The notes under the pieces: generated by a model | Database searches by the model: none | Told to the model about the DNA's origin: nothing | Seen by the model: only the letters and a program-made list of their open reading frames with translations | Made by a program: the position numbers and the translations under genes | Part shown: positions 47,125 through 62,971 of the stretch, in pieces | How the letters are laid out: every line of letters starts with the position of its first letter | How positions within the stretch are numbered: the stretch's first letter is position 1 | Origin: Allolobophora icterica | Lineage: Eukaryota > Annelida > Clitellata > Crassiclitellata > Lumbricidae | Direction: 5' to 3' | DNA: 64,000 bases | NCBI GenBank assembly: GCA_963556255.1 | Contig: OY744616.1 | Location: forward strand, 7,552,593 to 7,616,592

Positions 47125-47142
47125 ACCCCGATTCTGGTACCA
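47125..47142 (-). other. Primer-binding site of the gypsy element
   Basis: One base after the 5' LTR the minus strand reads TGGTACCAGAATCGGGG. It begins with TGG, the complement of a tRNA 3' CCA end. The first nine bases would pair with a tRNA ending CTGGTACCA, as in some leucine tRNAs; the exact primer is not settled. Confidence 0.75.
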
Positions 47143-47143
47143 A

Positions 47144-48001
47144 TGTGGCGGAAACGAACCTTTCACCGCCTTAGTGCGTCGTAGGTGTTCTCCCCTATCA
47201 CCTTACTTAGGTTGGCAGTGTGGCGGTTCACTCGCGTTATCTCGTTCACCAGGATGGACCGTCCGCCGTATCTCTATCTCTCCCTTGAGGTGATGGTCTG
47301 AACGCACTAAGTTTATTTATCTATGTCCGGGGTTCGGCCCTCGCTGTCAACGGGGGACTTACGGCCACTGATCAACTACCAATGAACACAGACGAAGGCC
47401 AATTAACGATTTCTTATGACAAATCATCCACAGAAACTCCGTGTACATACCCTTTGGCAAAAGAACCACGAGGCACTTTCTCGTAATAGAATTCACAGTG
47501 TAATCCAAGTAATCCACGATATTGAATCGAAATAACAGAACACTTTTGTTATACTAGATGACTTCTCGTATTAATCCAATGAGAAACCGACGATCTTATT
47601 ATATCCTTAAGACCGATGAAAACCAAGAGAAAACTATTCTCTACACACGCGTACGTCTTCTCCAGACAACGAAAACCGAGATAACTTGCTTCTACACACG
47701 TACGCCTCCTCTAGGCAAATAAAAACCAAAGAACTATTCTCTACACACACGTACGCCTCCTCTAGGCAACGAAAAGAACGAGAACTTTTACATGAAAAGC
47801 TGGGTGCCTTATATACCTTTCTAAGGGTGCCCTAGTGAGGCACGGGTGCCCTGGAGAGGCACGGGTGCCCTGGTGAGGCACGGGTGCCCACGTGAGGCAT
47901 GGGTGCCCTGGTGAGGCACGGGTGTCTAATGCACTCAACGACCCAATCTATTAAGCTTACCATCATGACGTCATAATTGAAACCTGGCGAATTTCGCCAC
48001 A
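47144..48001 (-). repeat. 5' LTR of the gypsy element
   Basis: 858 bp, apparently identical to the 3' LTR at 37694-38551. Termini are TGTGGCG and CGCCACA. Target duplication GTTT follows at 48002-48005. Confidence 0.96.
47809..47973 (-). promoter_or_regulatory. LTR promoter: CRE palindrome, five 20-bp repeats, TATA box
   Basis: Read on the minus strand, TGACGTCA (47966-47973) is a perfect cAMP-response-type palindrome. It is followed by about five units of GTGCCTCACCAGGGCACCC (47825-47924) and then GGTATATAA (47809-47817). Each repeat contains an inverted GGGCACC/GGTGCC pair. Transcription would start about 30 bp further on. The same elements lie at 38359-38523 in the 3' LTR. Confidence 0.7.
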
Positions 48002-48035
48002 GTTTTATCGACTGATTCTTATGGCGACCTTATTT

Positions 48036-48357
48036 GAGTGAGTGAGTGAGTGAGTGAGTGAGTGAGTGAGTAAGTGAGTGAGTGAGTGAGTGAGAGTGAG
48101 TGAGTGAGAGTGAGTGAGTGAGTGAGTGAGTGAGTGAGTGAGTGAGTGAGTGAGTGAGTGAGTGAGTGAGTGAGTGAGTGAGTGAGTGAGTGAGTGAGTG
48201 AGTGAGTGAGTGAGTGAGTGAGTGAGTGAGTGAGTGAGTGAGTGAGTGAGTGAGTGAGTGAGTGAGTGAGTGAGTGAGTGAGTGAGTGAGTGAGTGAGTG
48301 AGTGAGTGAGTGAGTGAGTGAGTGAGTGAGTGAGTGAGTGAGTGAGTGAGTGAGTGG
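48036..48357. repeat. (GTGA)n microsatellite
   Basis: About 320 bp of GTGA/GAGT tetranucleotide repeats, with degenerate continuation to about 48530, next to the gypsy insertion. Confidence 0.98.
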
Positions 48358-48530
48358 TAAACGAGTCGGCGTCTGTGTCGTTGGGTTATATTTAAGTGAG
48401 CGACTGCTTGAGCACGCGAGTGAGTGAGTGGGCGTGTGAGAGAGTGAGTGAACGAATGAGTTGGTGATCGAGTGGGTTTTATGTTTCTGTGAGTGAGTGA
48501 ATGAATGAATGACTGACTGACTGAGTGAGT

Positions 48531-49235
48531 GAGTTAATTAGTTTGTATGTTACTTAGTTTTCAAGACAAATAGTTCTACACATTTTAATTACCTCATTAA
48601 TTTTATAAAGGCTTCTCCTACTCAAGCCAATGTGATGCAAACTGTGAATAAGAAACCAAAACACACTAAACAGAAAACTAGAAGAATCAGCTGTGACGGT
48701 CTCACGCACACACATGAAGCCCAGCCTTCACGTTCCTATTCAGAGTTGACAGAATCTGACAATACCATGTTCAGCGTTCCTAATTTGGTCGATAGCTGCG
48801 TAGAGCAACGACAGGCTATACAATATAACCCAATCGCCCAGCGGAACCTCATTATAGTAGATGACACCCGTCTGGAAATGCATCGAACGCCGAGTTGGCG
48901 CATAAAAGGCATTAGACGTCTGTCGGTGGTAGATTGATGGGGCCAGCCGTAAGTCCTAAGTCCGTATAATTGTCATAAGCCTGGGAAATAATTTTATTTT
49001 CATCTGTTATGCGGTTAGTTAAATAATTAGCTCTCTATTCAACAAGTGCATATGCGTAGACTTCAATGCACTGACGATGTCCAAGCAGCTAGGGAACATT
49101 TTTTCAACGTTGATGGCGTATTCTGACCAAATAAATAGGCTAGATAGATTCATGTAATCCTGAAGCCATCGTTGCTAAGTTTCCGTCACACTTGGCTGAG
49201 CATCGCTGATGAAGCCAGACTATACAACGAAGGCA
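48531..49235. other. Upstream flank of gene 6
   Basis: An unrecognised open frame of 101 codons at 48632-48937 has no domain or signal peptide and is probably chance. The last 80 bp are the type B 5' block (agccatcgttgctaagtttcc, cactt.gctgagcatcgctga). Confidence 0.45.
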
Positions 49236-50028
49236 ATGCATAACTTCAGGAGCAACATGTGGAAAGAAAACCTATTTCTGTTCCTCTTCGTTATTTTGAG
49301 CTGTGTAGTAGAAGCAAATTCTGCGAAATCTTTTAGCTATACTGAACTTTTAAATGGAACAGTTATGTGTGCGTTAGACCAACCATCGTTGGTGATTCCA
49401 TTTGATCAGCTGCGTCCTCTACCATCTGGATGCTGTTCACCTTTTAGAGTTCGCTGTGCCTGGCAGTGTACTCTGGATCCTGACTGCACGAATTTCAACT
49501 ACAGAGATGATGAAAGAAGATGCGAACTATTCCACTATACGCCTAGTAATTGCTCTATTGTACCAGAGTGTAATCATTTACAAGTAAGTGATAGTTTGAA
49601 TGAGGCCTGCAGGTTGTATGATTTCCTTTTAAAATATACGTAGTGCTGAAGGTCATGCAGGCATCCTAAAATCATTGTAGTAAGTGCGGATTCGTATCAG
49701 TTCAGTCACAATCGTAACCAGAATGATCGCTCGTGCTGAATGTCGGTCATAGCCAAGTCACTTGGCCCAGGGTCCTATCAAAAAATAGGGTCATACCCAC
49801 TGACGACTATCCAAACTTTGTGTGTCTACTGACTGAGAGTAGTTCTGCTTAATGAAACAAAGGTAAACGATAATACACTACGATGTTAACGAATCCCTGC
49901 ATTTAATTTAACAGGATCAGCAATGTGAAATTAAGTAGAAGATCGAGAACCTATTCGTTCATATAAAATATATAACTAATGTTTTTTTCTAAAACAGGTT
50001 AAAGGTTTGAGAAGTTGTCATATCGAAG
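49236..50028 (+). pseudogene. Gene 6: truncated type B gene (exons 1 and 2 only)
   Basis: Exon 1 (49236-49583) and exon 2 (49998-50028) are intact and would splice. They encode a signal peptide and a complete type B PAN/apple-like module (VMCALDQPS, RCAWQC, DCTNFNYRDDERRCELF, NCSIVPEC). Similarity to gene 7 continues in the following intron to about 50228, where a LINE fragment begins; no fibrinogen exons follow before gene 7. In-frame read-through into the intron could give a short secreted PAN-only product, but a truncated gene is likelier. An alternative start is the ATG at 49257. Confidence 0.8.
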
Positions 50029-50227
50029 GTAATAGCACGTTTCTGAAAGTCTTCCATAAGCAAAATATCCGTTGTGTACATGTTTTACGTTTGTTGTTCT
50101 CCTTAATTTTTTCACTGACAACGCACTGAATAAGACTTTATTTAAAAATGTTTGTCATAAAGACTTGTTCTGTTGGCAGTAGCTTCTGAAAGAGAATCAG
50201 TCATTATCTTATCGGTTACAATATTAG

Positions 50228-50870
50228 CCCTCCGAGATAGACGAATTGTTTTATTTGCTCAATAGCCTCTCCTTGGATTGTGATAGTTATTGGTGTATCT
50301 TTGGTCTTTTCAATCATCATTGTTTTAGTTTTCTCTGCGCTGATCATTAGGCCAAATCTTCTACTGGTTTCGTCAATCTATGTCGTAATATCCTGTAGTT
50401 CTGACTCACTTCTAGTGAGAAGGCCAATGTCGTCAGCAAATCGGAGATTATTCACCAGCTCTCCATTTAACTTTATTCCTGCCTCAGTATTGTTAAGGCT
50501 GATTGACATTACTGCTTCTAACACTAGGTTAACTAAGTTTGGGGATAAGATGCATCCTTGTCGTACTCCAGTTTTCGTGTGAAAGTATTCTGTGATCTTT
50601 TTACCTACTTTTATGGCACTTGATGATTTTCGATATATCTCTTGTACAAGTTTGATCAGTTGCTCTGGTATTCCTGCGTTTTGCATCGCTCTCCACATTC
50701 CATCATGCCATATGCTGTCGAATGCTTGTTTGAAGTCTATGAAGTTGATGCAGACTTTCTGGTTGTGTTCTATGCTCTTTTCAAGTGTTTGTCTCATTGT
50801 GAATAGTTGATCACTTGTGCTTCTTCCTGGTCTGAACCCGGCTTGTTCTTCTCCAAGTGCTTTTTCTTTG
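50228..50870 (-). mobile_element. LINE reverse-transcriptase fragment
   Basis: The minus strand shows GRSTSDQLFT, NFIDFKQAFDSIWHDGMW, TGVRQGCILSPNLVNLV and NLRFADDIGLL, followed by an IKQFVYLGGLI motif near 50235-50265. These are RT motifs of RTE-like or related non-LTR elements. One stop separates the parts. Its insertion or an associated deletion removed the 3' half of gene 6. Confidence 0.88.
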
Positions 50871-51169
50871 GGGAGGGGTGTAGAGTAATGGATAACACAC
50901 TGGCGTGAAGAGCTGAAGGTACCAAGATCGAACCCGGTAGACTTCCGTAAGGTTTATTCAGCCTTCCACTCGCTAGGTGGCAGTGGTTAAATGAATAGTA
51001 GGCCATGATTGGCTGCCGCTTAAACAGTTAGATTCGACTCCTGTAAAACTGTTATCATGTGCTTCTACTGTATACATGTATGTAAGGCGCCCTGCGTGGG
51101 TGCCGTTTCTACTATATGTATGTTCACTGTACAGCGCAGTGCGTTTGCAGGCGCTTGATTAAAGAACAG

Positions 51170-51171
<2 letters not shown>
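50871..51171 (+). mobile_element. tRNA-derived SINE
   Basis: Head: 'tagagtaatggataacacactgg' resembles box A and 'aagatcgaaccc' resembles box B, about 40 bp apart. An unrelated body follows, ending in GCGCTTGATTAAAGAACAG and an ATT microsatellite tail. Full pol III activity is not shown. Confidence 0.65.
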
Positions 51172-51384
<213 letters not shown>

Positions 51385-51667
51385 ATACTGTTTCATTTCA
51401 TATCTATATAACTGCTATTGGAAAGTATAATATGAACTCTGGACGACCGTTCATGTGTCTTGTACCGGGTAACTGTCTACAAAAGATGCACGGTCAATTA
51501 TTGTGCTGCCGTGCAGGTAGCAAATCTGTCTACACGCCTACATGGACAATTGGAAGACAACTATTATACTGCCGCTAAAATCTTGCTATTCATGTGACGT
51601 ATTTCACCAAGTTCAACGTTTATGGTCCAAACTGGATCGATAGTGTATACAGTGACGTCTGACGGCA

Positions 51668-51812
51668 GTAGTTTCAGTTTAACGACACTGTGTGATAACA
51701 AAGATCATTAGCGTCGCCCTCCTCCTTTATCCAGGCTTGGGGCTGAAACTGCCAGAGCACGAACAGTGGCGGAGTTTCGACTGCGTGTATATATATATAT
51801 AATATATATATA

Positions 51813-51851
<39 letters not shown>

Positions 51852-52058
51852 GCAGTCGAAACTCCGCCACTGTTCGTGCTCTGGCAGTTTCAGCCCCAAG
51901 CCTGGATAAAGGAGGAGGGCGACACTGCGTGTATATATATACACGCAGTCGAAACTCCGCCACTGTTCGTGCTCTGGCAGTTTCAGCCCCAAGCCTGGAT
52001 AAAGGAGGAGGGCGACACTTATGATCTTTGTTATCACACAGTGTCGTTAAACTTAAAC

Positions 52059-52063
<5 letters not shown>
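51668..52063. repeat. Large imperfect inverted repeat with an extra arm copy
   Basis: A roughly 120-bp block (from 'agtttcagtttaacgacact' to 'gtttcgactgcgtgta', 51668-51790) reappears reversed at about 51933-52063. Its distal 80 bp are present once more, reversed, at about 51848-51930. TA tracts join the arms. The block is single copy in the partner duplication at 36560-36685. Confidence 0.88.

Positions 52064-52118
<55 letters not shown>
52064..52118. repeat. (TA)n microsatellite
   Basis: TA run directly after the inverted repeat, about 330 bp upstream of gene 7. Confidence 0.97.
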
Positions 52119-52122
<4 letters not shown>

Positions 52123-52364
52123 CTTGTACCAGTCGAAAGGTACTTGTACCAGTCGATGGATCGAAAGGCCACTCGCAAGTCATTGCTATTTAATGAGCCT
52201 GCCTACTCGTATATCCATTTGTTTTGTGTGCGCAGTAAAAGAAGTAACTCTATTCAAAAGACACATTTGCATTAATATTAACGATGTTCAATTGTTCATG
52301 CAGCTAGTTAACATTGTTTCAAGGTTGATTGTGTAGGCCTATGCTCATCTAATCAATACACGGG

Positions 52365-52374
52365 TTTATATAAT
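52365..52374 (+). promoter_or_regulatory. TATA box of gene 7
   Basis: TTTATATAAT lies 75 bp before the chosen ATG and is followed by the conserved type B 5' block (cctgcagccatcgttgctagg). The same TATA context precedes the orphan exon at 37021; it is eroded in genes 4, 5 and 6. Confidence 0.6.
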
Positions 52375-52448
52375 CCTGCAGCCATCGTTGCTAGGCTTCC
52401 TTCACTCTTGCTGAACATCGTTGACGAGGCCAGACAACGGCGAAGGCT

Positions 52449-55312
52449 ATGCGTAACTTGATAGGCAACACATGGAAAGAAAACCAAATTCTCTTCCTTT
52501 TCCTTTTTTCGAACTATGTAGCAGAAGCAAATTCTGCGAAATCTTTCAAATTTACTCAACTTCTAAGTGGAACAGTGGTGTGTGCGTTAGACCAACCATC
52601 ACTGATGATTCCATTTGATCAGCTGCCTCCCCTACCATCTGGATCCTCTTTGATTGCTGTTCTTTGTGCATGGGAGTGCACTCTGGATCCTGACTGCACG
52701 AATTTCAACTACAGAGAGGATGAAAGAAGATGCGAACTATTCCACTATACCCCAAACAATTGCTCTATTGTACCAGGGTGTAATCATTTACAAGTAAGTC
52801 TTAAGTGATAGTTTGAATGAGGCAAAGTTGTATGAATTCCTTTTAATATATATGTAGCGTTGAAGAATAGGGCATGCAGGTAGCCTTAAAAGCATTGTAG
52901 TAAGTGATGATTCGTATCCGTTCAGCCACGATCGTGGCCAGGATGATCGCTCGTGTTGAATGTCGGTCACAGCCAAGTCACTTGGCCCAGGGCCCTAGCG
53001 AAAACAGGATCCTAGCGACTGACGACAGTTCAAACTTTGTGTGTGTGCTAACTGAGAGTAGTTCTGCTTAAAGAAATAAAAGTAAATGACAATAAAGTAC
53101 GATGTTACCGAATTGCTGGATTTAATCTAACAGCATCAGCAATGTGACATATATTAGAAGATAACGAACCTATTCGTTCATAATTATGAAATATATGACT
53201 AATGTTTTTCTTTCTAAAACAGGTTAAAGGTTTGAGAAGTTGTCATATCGAAGGTAATGGCAGGATTTTGAAAGTCTTCCATAAGCGAGATATCCGTTGT
53301 GTACATGTTTTACGTTGTTGTTCCCCTTAATTTTTTCACTGACAACGCACTGAATAAGACTTTATTTTAAAATGTTTGTCATAAAGACTTGTTCTGTTGG
53401 CAGTAGCTACTAAAAGAGAATCAGTCATGATATCATCGGTTACAATACCAATGAGATATAGCGACCATAGACCTACTTTGACACCTGCCGATTACAGAGT
53501 TTTAAAGAATGTTAACGATACTCCTGTAACCCATGATGACTTGTTGGACCAGGATCACTTGAATAATTATCATGTCGCTGACTGCAAATTGAATTTTATG
53601 TATCTGAGCATCCTTCCGAAACAACCTTGCACTGAATATCCGAACTATTCCGCCATAATTAATTTAGCCCGAATGTTCACATAATTATCTGTTCATTTTG
53701 AGGAAACTCCCTGATTTAACTAGCAGTTCTCACATAGATATATTTGTTCTTATAGGCCTAGCTAGTAGTAATTATGAACTGCTTTCCCCGAAGACAGTTG
53801 ACCCACTCTAAGCTCACCCGATCTAGATGATCTGTATACGTTACAGTTTGACTTTTGAAGAAAAAACTATAAATGCTTATAATATTTTTGTATTACATTG
53901 TTTTCTGTTTTTCAGTTACGCCTGTAAGAGGTATAGGCCTATATACGTGAAAGGACTTTGCACGATGGCTCAATAGCTGAGCAGGTGAACGAGTTGTTCA
54001 CTCTGTGCTCAGCTCAATAATTATAATTCAGGGATGCAGCACTTACAACTCATCGCAAGCAACAGGAGCATGGTTTACATTCTTAAAACTCAAGACAATC
54101 TACCAGGATGTTCAAATAAATTTGCTTTTCCATAAATTAGGATAGGCCTATGTCAGTTACAGTGTGTGGTTAAGAGTGATATATGGCATGATTTTTTATG
54201 ATGTATACTTCAACACAGGATGCACTGCAAAACAACACGCTGTTAATGTAACTTTGGGAACATCGGTTTTTCCTTTGCCGAGCATTAACAACTGGATCAT
54301 CATGATGAACCGTTGCGACGGATCAGTGTCATTCAATCGCTCTTGGGCTGAGTACAAGATCGGATTCGGTGACATTAGAACATCAGAGTTCTGGATTGGA
54401 AACGAAAACGTTCATCTAATTACCAATCAACCCGGATTTTCGTACAGTCTACGTGTAGAAGTAAGACACTAAAGTAGTTATTAAACAGTTGCCAATATAT
54501 TTACAGCATTTGAGCCAAATTATTTCTGCATTACTTTTTACATTTATGGCACTTTAAAATCAAATAGATTAAAGTCATGGCCACCTAGTACAATCTTTAG
54601 CAAATATGAGGGTTCTATTCTATAGGGAACGTGTTATGGTCGACAAAGAGGCAGCACAGTTTAAACAATAATTTTAGTGCTCAATTTTCAAAATTGCCAG
54701 AGTGTGAGAGCAGAAGTGCTTTATAGAAGCTGCATTTCATATAAAGTATGTGAGTACAGTAAGGCGACCAGTAATAAAGGTCTTCAGCAAGTTGGATAGG
54801 TAAGCGGAAAATGTTCACTGTGTTTGCTGTTCTAAGTTTTTCTATATCATATCATTTTTTAACTTTAGCCGCTGCGTATTTGATATACAAATTTGCAATT
54901 ACAATTTCAGTTGAATATCTGCACACAGATTCAAGGTAAGACGACTGGAAAATGGTTCTACGCTGAATACTCGACCTTCTGTCTTGCATCGGAAGCAAAC
55001 AAGTACGCAATCAACGTGTCTGGATATGTTGGAAACGCCGGAGACTCTTTAGCCAACATATCTTTGCCCTCGGTATGTTATCAAAACGGCATGAAATTCA
55101 GTACTTATGAAGAAGATAATGATAGGAATACAGCTGTAAACTGCGCGAAGAAATTTTCCTCTGGATGGTGGTACAACAGTTGCTTTTACACTTGCTTGAC
55201 CTGTAAATTCAACGGTTCAGACTTTTCATGGCATACGTTGCAATATCTTAACTATGAATTCGACGGAATATTACAGGCAGCCAGAATGATGATCAGAAGC
55301 AACTATCCTTGA
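52449..55312 (+). CDS. Gene 7: secreted PAN/apple plus fibrinogen-related protein, type B, 4 exons (no cassette exon)
   Basis: Predicted exons are 52449-52793, 53223-53253, 54219-54460 and 54929-55312 (about 333 aa). The downstream ATG used as alternative start in genes 5 and 6 is lost here (Thr), which supports the upstream start. The signal peptide ends near AEANSA. The PAN module has CALDQPS, CAWECTLDPDC, RCELF, NCSIVPGC; the SSL stretch replaces the SC seen in other type B genes, so one cysteine is missing. Exon 2 joins exon 4 directly through matching phase 1. Exon 4 has GCTAKQ, PLPS and MNRCDGS as in gene 5. Exon 5 has SGYVGNAGDSL, EEDND, NCA, GWW, TCLTCKF and ARMMIRSNYP; the first Asp of the calcium-site-like motif is Glu. 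No cassette-like exon lies between 53254 and 54218. Confidence 0.86.
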
Positions 55313-56469
55313 GGTAATCGAAAAGTCTGACTGCGGAAGAAAGTCTGAACCATGCAAACTTCTTCGTTGCTAGTCTGGAAAACATTGCACAGTAGCACTC
55401 CTGTCCTTTCTGAAACTATTATTTCGCTTATCGAAAAGATATCATTGTCCTCGCTGCCAAGAAAAATGTTGAAATAAGACACATTACTAATGAACATTAT
55501 TTTGTCTAGTTACGGAAATTGTTGACACTGAATAGTCAGTATATAGCTTCATTTCAGGTACCAAAAAGTAGCATAAGTTACTTATGTTTGCCGATATTAC
55601 AGCATCGTACCATTCAGCAAGTGAATTGTAACATCGTTCAGGGAATGTCACACTGCCGAAGCTGATGAATGGCTAACATTGTTTTATAAAGTTAGTCAAA
55701 TTGTACCCGGTGTAAAATACCATAAGTTGTGTTGCCTAATGTTGCCTGAGTCGATGAAAATGCATAGCTGTTCTTTAATGTTGAGTGTTTAAATGTCTGG
55801 TAAATTTCTCCTGTGAGAATAACACTAAATTTCGATTTTATGGGTTTCGCGGTCGTACATATGGGTTCATGCGGTAGTCTTGTGGGTATTTTTCCATATA
55901 GACGTAATATGTCCTGCGTATGGCGTTGCTGCTAGGGATAGGCCTACTTCAGTTACAATATTTTCTAGTATTCATCTTAGTAATGTCAGTCACTAAAAGG
56001 TGTTATTGTCTTTTCTCTCATCATTTAGCCAATTAGTCTATTGTGAACGTGTAAACTTTGGCAACAAATGTTTTATTTAAAAAAATATCAAACTGATGTT
56101 TTTCCGTTGTTAATTGTTTAGTAGACTTCGTGCAAGCAACACAGCCGACGCTAACGTTATTGCCATATTCTATATTTACATAACTTGAACTTCTATTGGA
56201 AAGAAAATATGAAGAACTTTTGACAATCTCTTTACCGGCGTTACATTATTGGAAAAGGCAAAATAAAACTCCCATATCGCACGAGGAACATAAAAGGTGT
56301 TATTGTCTGGTAGAAGAATTTAGATCTGTACATAATTATGTGATACGCTTGCGAAGGCAATCACAGCGATACAATGTTTATGATACAAGGGAATAGAAAA
56401 GAGTAGAAAGGGATAAAACGGAATGCAACAGATTATTTAAGATTCGGTCAGATTGTATTACATTAAGCG
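55313..56469. other. 3' flank of gene 7, shared with gene 5
   Basis: Matches 35231-36250. No gene recognised. Confidence 0.6.
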
Positions 56470-56785
56470 GCATGTAGGCTATCGTTAAAAGGTAAATGTG
56501 AGTAATATGCAAAGAAATGGAAGGAATTGTTTCAATTGGTTTGAAATGGATTAAATGGATTAGTTCTGAACTTCTTCAAATTCTGTTAATTTCATTAGCA
56601 AGTGGTTTCATTGGCCCTGGCTTTCAGCAGACCGGACTACCGAAATTTACTTATCGTTGTCATGACTAAGAGTGAGTTGCTCAAAGTAGGCCTACAACTG
56701 CTAAGCGTTGAGAATTCTCAGGCTAAAGCCATAACAGTGACCAATAGCTAAACACAAACATATCTCACCCATATTGCATTCATTG

Positions 56786-57137
56786 CAGTGCTCGAAATGG
56801 AAAATTTTACGAAACGGAACGCTAGTCAAAGATATGGGAGCATTCACATTTCAGAGGACAATAAAAACGTTAATTTCATCTGGACGAAAGGGAACCAGTG
56901 CTCGAAATGGACCGGAACGCACCGGAACGCCGTTCCGGTTCGTCAGCGTTCCGTTCCGGTTCGTCAAATGAATTATTGTGGAAAATACTATGAAATTAAC
57001 GTGAATGCTCCCATATCTTTGACTAGCGTTCCGTTTCGTAAAATTTTCCATTTCGAGCACTGAAGGGAACGATAATACGGATGCATTTGACGAACCGGAA
57101 CGGCGTTCCGGTGCGTTCCGGTCCATTTCGAGCACTG
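56786..57137. mobile_element. hAT-like MITE containing an inverted insertion of its own family
   Basis: Outer ends CAGTGCTCGAAATGGA and its reverse complement. The flanking 8 bp ATTCATTG occur at 56778-56785 and 57138-57145. Its left end continues AAATTTTACGAAACGG, its right end (reversed) CCGGAACGCACCGG. Confidence 0.92.
56896..57062. mobile_element. Inner MITE of the same family, opposite orientation
   Basis: Ends are the same 16 bp; the flanking 8 bp AAGGGAAC occur at 56888-56895 and 57063-57070. Here the CCGGAACG-type end is on the left and the AAATTTTACG-type end on the right, the reverse of the outer element. Confidence 0.9.
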
Positions 57138-58661
57138 ATTCATTGCACTGGTTGTCAGATGAGCAAAGAAGCAAGTTTAAGATCTGTCTTATTGTCCACT
57201 GACAAAAGGTCTATATACCTATCTAAATTACCCGACCTATCTCTATTCGCCCTTTAAAGGGGTTACAATTTCAAGCGATTCACGGTACCTTGACTCTTGC
57301 TGTTCCTCGCATCAGAACTGGCACAAATCTTTGAATGTCGCTACCCCACTCTATACATTCTCTCGGTTCTTTGTTGTTATTATTATTATTTTAACAAATA
57401 TTTTTAACGGCGCAAGGTCACAAAGAAATGCGAATCGGAGGCGCGTGCTGCCTTTTGACTCTAAACTCCTTTAATTCACCTTTCCATCGTAAGACTGATT
57501 CTATGATTTTCTGATCGGATTAAGGCCGCGTTTCTCCAATGGATTAAGATTATCGACTACGATTTCACTTGAAGCGACATCGATTGACGCCTTGTGTATT
57601 ATGATTACGGCGCTATAGAAGTCATAAGATTAGTCATTAGGATTGGATTACATTTTACATCAGCCATGCATTCATTCGGAACATTTATATAGCACCGAGA
57701 TAAATATTCAAAGGCGCTCCCAGTCCAACCCCGTCGGAAAGGAACAGTTTTCAAGTGTTGATAGAAAGTGCGTTCAGAATCCATGGCTAAAACAACACGC
57801 AGATCCAAAGGGTGACCATCCGGGTAGATAACCCAATCACCGAAAAAAAACGAGTCGAAGTGCGTGCAAAATAAACAACTAGTTTCCCTCAAGCAAAGGA
57901 ACGAAGCTTTCTCTGGCTGCCAAACCTGAAATGGGGCAGCAGAGTTCGCGTAAACAGCAAGTGACATTGCCGAATTGGCATCGCCAAACCCAAATTAAAA
58001 TCTTAAGTTGAAAACGCTGGAAGATAGGCAGTCAGCGAAAAACGTCACGCATGATATATGCGAGATATGATAAAATTCTTAAAGGCCACCTGAAAGTCTA
58101 GCAGCTGCACGCAACTCGCGCTCAGCACTATACTGCAAGCAGTCCTACTACTAATAAAAGCATAGAAAAGAGGAAGTGAATTATTAGATGAAAGAGGATG
58201 AGCAGTTAGTGCAGCTGGTAGAAGCGAGCGCGACGTAGGATACTTACTAGTTCAGAAAAGGCAAGTTCTTGACTACGACTAGGACTCCAAGACTGTGCAC
58301 ATGATAAATATGTAAGTAAGCATATTCTTTATTAAACCAGTTGCCAAGCAGCCCTCTGGTGAACAAGGTCTGGTAAATAAACCTTCTAAGGGAACTAAAT
58401 AAACATAGATATTATCATATAGATAATATATATACATAGTGCACTAACATATATATTACTATAAATTGGTCACACTACTAGACACGTGTCACACTGCTAG
58501 ACACGTGCGACCAAGTGTTGGCGAAAGCCGGACTGACAAACACGTTCGCAGATGTTTAAAGCCGTAGTCAAATCATTTTCCTCTAGCGATTAGGACTGAT
58601 AATAGGAACACTAGGACGGAGACGTTCTTGCATATGCGTAGAGGAAACTGCCAATCGAAGG

Positions 58662-62579
<3,918 letters not shown>

Positions 62580-62971
62580 GTTAAAGCTAATCTTATCGTG
62601 CTGTTCCTGCCACTGAAGAAAGTCTGCACTTGGCGAACCTCTCGATAGTTTTCATCTTTAGTCACACAGTAGATAATACACAACTTTGATATTGCTTTAA
62701 ACTCGACACCGTAACATTGTTAGTGAGATAGAATTTTGCACTATATTATAATCGAAAATAATATATCATTGTCACGGAAATCAAGAAAAAAAACGTTGAA
62801 AGAAGAGAACATGTTCCACTGTGGCAGTTACAGAGAATGTCAACACTAATTGGCCAGCATGTAGCATTGTTCCAGCTGTCAAATTTGTAACATAAACTAT
62901 TAAAGTTGGTATAATTGTTCCAAATGTGTTGCAATGTTAAAGTTGCCAAGTACCTGTAATATAGCATCAGG

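Larger units (their letters stand above)
37694..48001 (-). mobile_element. Complete Ty3/gypsy LTR retrotransposon with accessory reading frames
   Basis: 10,308 bp element in minus orientation, bounded by GTTT target duplications (37690-37693 and 48002-48005). The LTRs are 858 bp each, begin TGTGGCG and end CGCCACA, and I see no difference between them, so insertion was recent. The order on the minus strand is 5' LTR, primer-binding site, Gag-Pol frame, ZCCHC24-like frame, short acidic frame, internal repeat array with TATA, C2H2/SIM frame, 3' LTR. The 3.7 kb between pol and the 3' LTR is where some gypsy elements carry env. No env-like transmembrane protein is present. The intact frames and identical LTRs suggest it may be active. 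Confidence 0.96.
56470..58600. repeat. Segmental duplication, copy 2 (partner 29590-31245)
   Basis: Same landmarks as the partner, in the same order, but interrupted by the MITE pair at 56786-57137. It leads directly into gene 8, showing what was originally next to the partner copy. No coding sequence seen. Confidence 0.8.

Noticed and set aside
48632..48937. 101-codon open frame as a gene
   Set aside because: No signal peptide, domain, paralogue in the cluster or splice context; length is compatible with chance.
53397..53684. 95-codon open frame as the missing cassette exon of gene 7
   Set aside because: No similarity to the four-cysteine cassette, and the flanking sequence is ordinary intron shared with genes 4 and 6.
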